Origin: Rhyzopertha dominica | Taxonomy: Eukaryota; Arthropoda; Insecta; Coleoptera; Bostrichidae | Reading direction: 5' to 3' | DNA: 64,000 bases | Assembly: GCA_025024175.1 (NCBI GenBank) | Contig: QCXZ01000042.1 | Location: 4,295,501 to 4,359,500, forward strand | Shown here: piece after piece, positions 59,230-64,000 of the stretch | How positions within the stretch are numbered: the stretch's first letter is position 1 | Layout: every line of letters starts with the position of its first letter | Made by a program: the position numbers and the translations under genes | Notes under the pieces: generated by a model | Seen by the model: only the letters and a program-made list of their open reading frames with translations | The model's database searches: none | What the model was told of the DNA's origin: nothing

Positions 59230-59340
59230 AAATTCCTGCATTACAGATTTTGAAAATTCCTGCATTACAGATTTTGAAAATTCCTGCATTACAGATTTTG
59301 AAAATTCCTGCATTACAGATTTTGAAAATTCCTGTATTAC
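59230..59340. repeat. 24-bp minisatellite
   Basis: ATTCCTGCATTACAGATTTT plus four bases repeats about 4.6 times with almost no divergence. Because 24 is a multiple of three, each frame stays open (for example NSCITDFE repeated), but no start or splice site links it to a gene. Confidence 0.9.
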
Positions 59341-59577
59341 CTACCCATAGCAGATTCCTACACTCCCGACATGTGTAGCATTCTATGCGAATTTGAGTTG
59401 TTTTTGTAGCGAAACGTTCTCATTAGACCCTCGAAAGGGCCACCCTTGCATTCTTGCGCTCCAAATTCCATCCGAAAGCGTTTCAGTTGAAAAAAAAAAT
59501 TCGAGTGATCTGACGTTTAGCTGCCAGATACGTAAGGTATAATTTTCCTATGTGATTGTTCGCCAAAATCCGTCGTC

Positions 59578-60096
59578 ATGGTGTCGCGAAAATACTTCAG
59601 TGTCAAAAGTGTCACGATGAGCGGAGAAGAGGCAAGTCATTTGCGAAAAGCCCCTTCGTGCATATAATTAACGGTTTTTTTTTATTGCAGATAGTGAAAG
59701 AGACGTTGAGATACGTGAATGCCAACGGCATCTCCACCACCTGGCTTAGGTAAGACGAACGCGTTTAGCCGTATGTTTATTTATAACAACAAAGTTGCAG
59801 GCACATGGTGAGAGAACTGAAGTTACAGAAAAGGAGGGTGAACAAAGTAAGTACTTCTTACCCGTCGTACCGGTAAATAGGTGTAATGCGTTTCTATTTT
59901 TTTAGAAATACACTGGGGCCGAGAGGCTGGTGCGGGAGTATCGGCTGAACGTCGAGACGATAAGGTACTTTTTAAATGTTGTCTGCCGTGTGGCGCCACA
60001 GTTTTTGTTATTTGCAGAGAGTACCAGCGCACCAGGGCCTCCCGGCCGGAGGTAGCCGTTTTTCGGAATGTGAAAAAAATGGTAGTTCATAAATAA
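59578..60096 (+). CDS. Unrecognised small basic protein, five short exons
   Basis: Exons 59578-59631, 59691-59749, 59801-59846, 59906-59964, 60018-60096 join in phase (0, 2, 0, 2) to 98 residues. Introns are 51-59 bp. The first donor is GC (GAG|GCAAGT), the recognised GC-AG class; the others are GT. A second in-frame ATG at 59617 could be the start. The protein reads MSGEEIVKETLRYVNANGIS, then TTWLRHMVRELKLQKRRVNK, ending RNVKKMVVHK. It is rich in Arg and Lys and predicted helical, possibly DNA- or RNA-binding, but I know no family. Exons 2 and 4 have equal length (59) and phase, hinting at internal duplication. AATAAA at 60092-60097 overlaps the stop. Confidence 0.6.
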
Positions 60097-60227
60097 AATT
60101 ATTTAAAAAACAGTTTATTTTTTTATCAATTGTGATTCGTGCACTTTGTTGCAAGAGACGGGTCGTCAATGGTTACAGTGCCGTGATACGCGACCGGTGT
60201 TTGTTTAATTGTTTACAGTGCCCAACG

Positions 60228-60548
60228 ATGGACAACAAAGGTAAGTCACGTTTGTTGAATTAGGTAAATGCTCGAAGTAAAATTTGTCGAAAAATGCCGT
60301 TAGCGCCTTAGTAATTTGAATTTTCTCTTGTAGAAGAGAACGCAGCAACAGAAAAACCTGCGGAAGGCGAGAGCCGCCCCCAGGAGGCGGGGCCGGAGCC
60401 GCAGCAGCCGCCGGAAGGCCAGGAAGTGGCGAAGGCCGGCGGCACAAAGACGCGGCGTGGGGGCCACCGGGGCGGCCGCCGGAGACGGGGGCATAACGTT
60501 GTCATAAAGAAGTATTACTTCAATAACATAAAGTTCGTGAAATTTTAA
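60228..60548 (+). CDS. Unrecognised small RGG-rich protein, two exons
   Basis: Exons 60228-60240 and 60334-60548, phase 1, 75 residues, joined across a 93-bp GT-AG intron. The N-terminal half is acidic and Pro/Glu-rich (EENAATEKPAEGESRPQEAG). A strongly basic stretch TRRGGHRGGRRRRGHN follows, then KKYYFNNIKFVKF. RGG-type stretches often bind RNA, but no domain is recognised. TTTACAG ends at 60217, 10 bases before the ATG, so the start codon may lie in a second exon behind a 5' UTR intron. Coding is GC-rich against AT-rich introns. It lies 131 bp downstream of the previous small gene on the same strand. Confidence 0.5.
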
Positions 60549-60798
60549 AATGTGTTTTTTATTATTGCAAACGTTGACGAAACAGTGTTTTACGAATAAT
60601 ATATGGCGTTACTACATCGATTGATGATCATGTTTAGGCGGAAATAATACAAATTCAGTTTCAGTGGATTTATTAGAAAAAAAAGTAAGTACACAGATGG
60701 TTGTGATGATGGAAAATTATTTCAAGTCACATAGCACATCATAAACTCAGCCATCAAGTACACTTGGTATACGTCGACATAGTGAGCCCAGTGTTATT
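60549..60798. other. Spacer between small plus-strand genes and the minus-strand exon array
   Basis: AT-rich spacer where the 3' ends of the second small gene and the minus-strand array meet. No polyadenylation signal is clear for either. Confidence 0.35.
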
Positions 60799-63700
60799 TT
60801 AGTCTTGAGCGAAATTAAAGGGTAAGTGGTGTAGCCCAACGTCTCGGCGTTCGTAAGCAAAACTGTACCCAAGTATTTCTGCAGCAGGGTGATCCGTAAA
60901 CGTATGGTGGGTTGCGGTGGTCTTGGGGGCAACAACGTTCTACAAAAGTAAATTATTAACATTGAACTGTGGGTAGTCTGATTTGCTTTACCTATAGTGC
61001 GGAGTGCCATCATAAACTGTGATGCAAGTTAATCCTGTTATCGTGGTGATACGAAATGGGGAAGTGAGTAGTAGGAGGAACGGAAGTCCAAAGTCGATAG
61101 TTTCCATCGATTCTTCACATCGTACCACCCATGTCTTTCGGTGTTTTAAGGAAGGAGGGAGGGATCCGTGGATTCAAGGCAAAGGAAACATTCTGAAAAA
61201 AGAATTATACAGTATCAGATAGAGATGGAGAGGTGAACACCGACTACTAATTCATTGCTTACCTGGTGGAGTTATCGTCCTTTGCCATGATGAATTGCGA
61301 TGTAAATTGACGTAGTGTGCGTGTTTAAGGGAGCGGTCCAAAGTTTCAGAGGTCTCGTATGAAGAACTGCACCCGTGCCTTTCTGCAGTGTGGAAGAATG
61401 GGCCACGGTTGTGGTGGTCTCGGGGACAGCAACGTTCTAAACAATGAAATAATTATTGCATAGGGAGAGGTTGGTTATGTCATTTTTCGGCTTACCCGTT
61501 TCGAGTTGCCACAAACCGTTATGGAAATGTGTAGGTCGGCATAGTAAAAGTTGATGGTTCGCATTATCAGCAACATTGTACCCTTGCCTTTATATAGGGG
61601 CAAAACTGTACTATTTTTGGCAAAAGCGGTCTGGAAAAAGTAATTATTCAGTACTGAATAGAGATGGGGGGGGGTGATCTTATTTACTTACCGCCCGGTG
61701 GAGTTGTTAATCGTGAAGTTTGATCGTCACGGAATGGGTAGGTGTCCAAAGTCGAAAACGTGCCTTCTGTGTCGGAGGTGTTCAAGACGAAAACGTTCTG
61801 GAAAGAGATGTAGGTTTAGTGTCGAATGGGGAGAGATGGGCGATGTAATTTTGCTTACCCGGTTGAATTGTATTCTTTGCCATAAGCTGTTATGTAAACG
61901 TGTGTGTAGGTAAGCATTATAAAAGTAGGAGGTGGGGATGAAACTCGTTTTCAAAGGCAAAAACATTCTGGAAAAAAATTATTCAGTGCGGAAAAGAGAT
62001 GGGTGGTTACCTGTGATCTATTTTACTTAGTTTGCCAAAAACAGTGATACAAATTAATCGTGACGTTTTACCGTTGCAGCAGTCCAAAGGTAAAAAAAAT
62101 GCACCCGTGCCTTTCGTGTTGAGGTTATTCAAGACGAAAACATTCTGGAAAGAGATTTAGATTTAGTACCGAATAGAGATGGGTGATGTAATTTTGCTTA
62201 CACGGTTATTGTTTCTTTGCCAGCATAAACTTAATTGTGATGTCACGGAATGGGGAAGTGGCTAGTGCGGGCCAAAGCAGAGAGTTTTTTTTATGATTTG
62301 TTCGTAACGAAACTGATGTAGCCGTGCCTTTATGTGGTGGAGGAGGGATCCGTGGTTGTGGTGGTTTGTAGGCAGGAACGTTCTGGAAAAATAATAATTT
62401 ACTTTAATAGGGAGAGAGGTGGGTGATTTAATTTGGCTTACCCGGTGGAATTGTACTCTCCTTGCCGTAAACTGTTATGGAAATGTGTGTAGGTAAGCAT
62501 CATAAAAGTTGATGGTTTGCATCATCAACGTCGCACCAAAGCCTTTATATGGTGGAAATAGGGGTAAAACCGTATTATCTCGTTTTTAAGGCAAAAACAT
62601 CCTGGAAAAAAAGTATTATTTATTACTGAATAGAAATGGGTGACCTGATTTACTTACATAGCGATGTTATAGCCTTTTTTTAATATTGAATAGAGATGGG
62701 GGGTGATCTTACGTACTTACCACCTGGTGGAGTTATTTTTAAGCGTGAAGCTTGATTGTTACGGAATGGACACAGGTGTGTTGTATGTGAGCAGTCCCAA
62801 GGTCAAAAAAAACCACCCGTGCCTTTCGTGTTGGAGGTATTCAAGACGAAAACATTCTGGAAAGAGATTTAGATTCAGTACCGAATAGAGATGGGTGATG
62901 TAATTTTGCTTACACGGTTATTGTTTCTTTGCCATCATAAACTTAATGGTGATGTCACGGAACGGGGAAGTGGCTAGTGCGGGCCAAAGCAGAGAGTTTT
63001 TTTTTATGATTTGTTCGTAACGAAACTGATATAGCCGTGCCTGTATGTGGTGGCAGAGGGATCCGTGGTTGTGGTGGTTTGTAGGCAGAAACGTTCTGGA
63101 AAAATAATAATTTAATGTAATAGGGAGAGAGGTGGGTGATTTAATTTGGCTTACCCGGTAGAATTGTACTCTCCTTGCCGTAAACTGTTATGGAAAAGTT
63201 GATGGTTTGCATTATCAACGTCGCACCAAAGCCTTTATATGGTGGACATAGGGGTAAAACCGTATGATCTCGTTTTTAAGGTAAAAACATCCTGGAAAAA
63301 AAGAATTATTTATTACTGAATAGAAATGGGTGACCTGATTTACTTACACAGTGATGTTATACCTTTTTTTAATATTGAATAGAGATGGGGGGGTGATCTT
63401 ATGTACTTACCACCTGGTGGGGTTATTCTTAATCGTCAAGCTTGATTGTTACGGAATGGACACAGGTGTGTTGTACGCGAGCAGTCCGAAGGTAAAAAAG
63501 AAACTGCCTTTCGTGTTGGAGTTATTCAAGACGAAAACATCCTGGAAAGAGATTTAGATTTAGTATCGAATAGAGATGGGTGACGTAATCTTGCTTACCT
63601 GGTTGAGACGGATGGAAACGTGTGTGGGTCAGCATCATAAAAGGGGGTGAAACTCGTTTTCGAGGCGAAAACATTCTGAAAAAATGAATTATTCAGTATC

Positions 63701-63942
63701 GAATAGAGACGGGTGAGCTGTGGTTTACTTACATAACGAAGTCATCCTTTTTTTTTAAATACCGAACACAGGTGGGTGATGTAATTTACTTACTTTGCCA
63801 CAAACAGTGATACGAATTAATCGTGGGAGTGTGCAAGCGAGCAATCTCCAAAAGCTTGCATGATGTAGTAACGAAACTGTACCGGTGTCCTTTTGTGGAT
63901 TCGTCGAAGTGCGGGTCGGTGGGGTGGGGTCTCGGGGACAAA
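60799..63942 (-). repeat. Tandem array of about 15 related exon-like units (decaying or fast-evolving gene)
   Basis: Exon-like blocks 5'-3' on the minus strand: 63942-63794, 63675-63599, 63541-63411, 63291-63155, 63095-62914, 62856-62721, 62601-62442, 62382-62202, 62144-62027, 61967-61859, 61797-61692, 61630-61496, 61436-61263, 61192-60992, 60939-60799. Each but the first starts after a pyrimidine-rich (T)CAG or TAG, usually with AACGTT or AATGTT, and ends at GTAAGY or similar. Spacers are 52-70 bp, mostly 57-61, except three of 118-119 bp that each contain an extra internal donor (63732, 63347, 62657), as if an exon was lost. Open blocks share motifs: NVFVLN(N/T)SNTKG, YKGKGT, then ITVCGK or ITVYGK. 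61630-61496 is fully open (45 codons); 60939-60799 is open to a TAA. Many others carry shifts or stops, and lengths are not consistently multiples of three. The array continues past the window edge. No known family is recognised. Confidence 0.65.
62202..63541 (-). repeat. Higher-order duplication of about 0.7 kb within the exon array
   Basis: The set of units at 62202-62856 is repeated with the same order and spacing at 62914-63541. Corresponding borders are offset by 712, 713, 690 and 690 bases. Sequence identity is high by eye, and even the double-length 119-bp spacer is copied, so the exon loss preceded this duplication. Confidence 0.75.
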
Positions 63943-64000
63943 TTTCTTTGTTGCAGTGGGATTCATGCACAATCGTTTCTCGAGGCAGGCATCACGATAA

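Noticed and set aside
58381..59340. CRISPR-like direct repeats
   Set aside because: Units are contiguous satellite or minisatellite repeats without unique spacers, in a eukaryotic genome.

Overview
This is eukaryotic DNA, almost certainly from an insect and possibly a beetle; the order cannot be fixed from sequence alone. It is AT-rich, has short spliced exons with GT-AG introns (many of 52-70 bp), and is crowded with decayed Tc1/mariner/IS630, hAT, Crypton, Penelope and LINE elements. Scattered n bases mark unresolved positions.

Layout. 1-9.3 kb: mostly anonymous DNA, two dead IS630-like (DDE_3) transposase copies, and a complete TA-flanked mariner/Tc3-like element (7673-9271) that ends 117 bp before a GC-rich terminal PDZ exon resembling whirlin/dyschronic (9389-9610). 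10.3-15.9 kb: a four-level nest, an IS630-like element split by a hAT element, which is split by a palindromic Tc1 dimer, which is split by a Penelope-like retroelement. 15.9-23.6 kb: Crypton, LINE and mariner remnants. 23.6-29.4 kb: a six-exon MPPE1/PGAP5-type metallophosphoesterase on the minus strand, with a tRNA-Asp in intron 2 and nested transposons in intron 5. 29.4-45.3 kb: gene-poor retroelement debris. 45.3-45.8 kb: a two-exon cytochrome b5-like gene. 49.6-50.7 kb: a hAT element just upstream of RBM18 (50851-52071). RBM18 converges tail to tail with mitochondrial ribosomal protein mS25 (53282-52171, minus). 54.3-57.8 kb: an eight-exon secreted leucine-rich-repeat protein.

58.1-64 kb is the least ordinary part. 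It holds a run of GC-rich hairpins, a satellite whose period switches from about 98 to 118 bp, a 24-bp minisatellite, two small unrecognised spliced genes on the plus strand, and a minus-strand array of about 15 related exon-like units separated by intron-like spacers of near-constant length (57-61 bp, or about 119 bp where two appear fused). The splice signals in this array are better preserved than the reading frames, and it runs up to the window edge.

MPPE1, cytochrome b5, RBM18 and mS25 look like unlinked housekeeping functions (GPI-anchor remodelling, electron transfer, RNA binding, mitochondrial translation). No operon-like cooperation is implied. Nearly every mobile element shows a disabling lesion.
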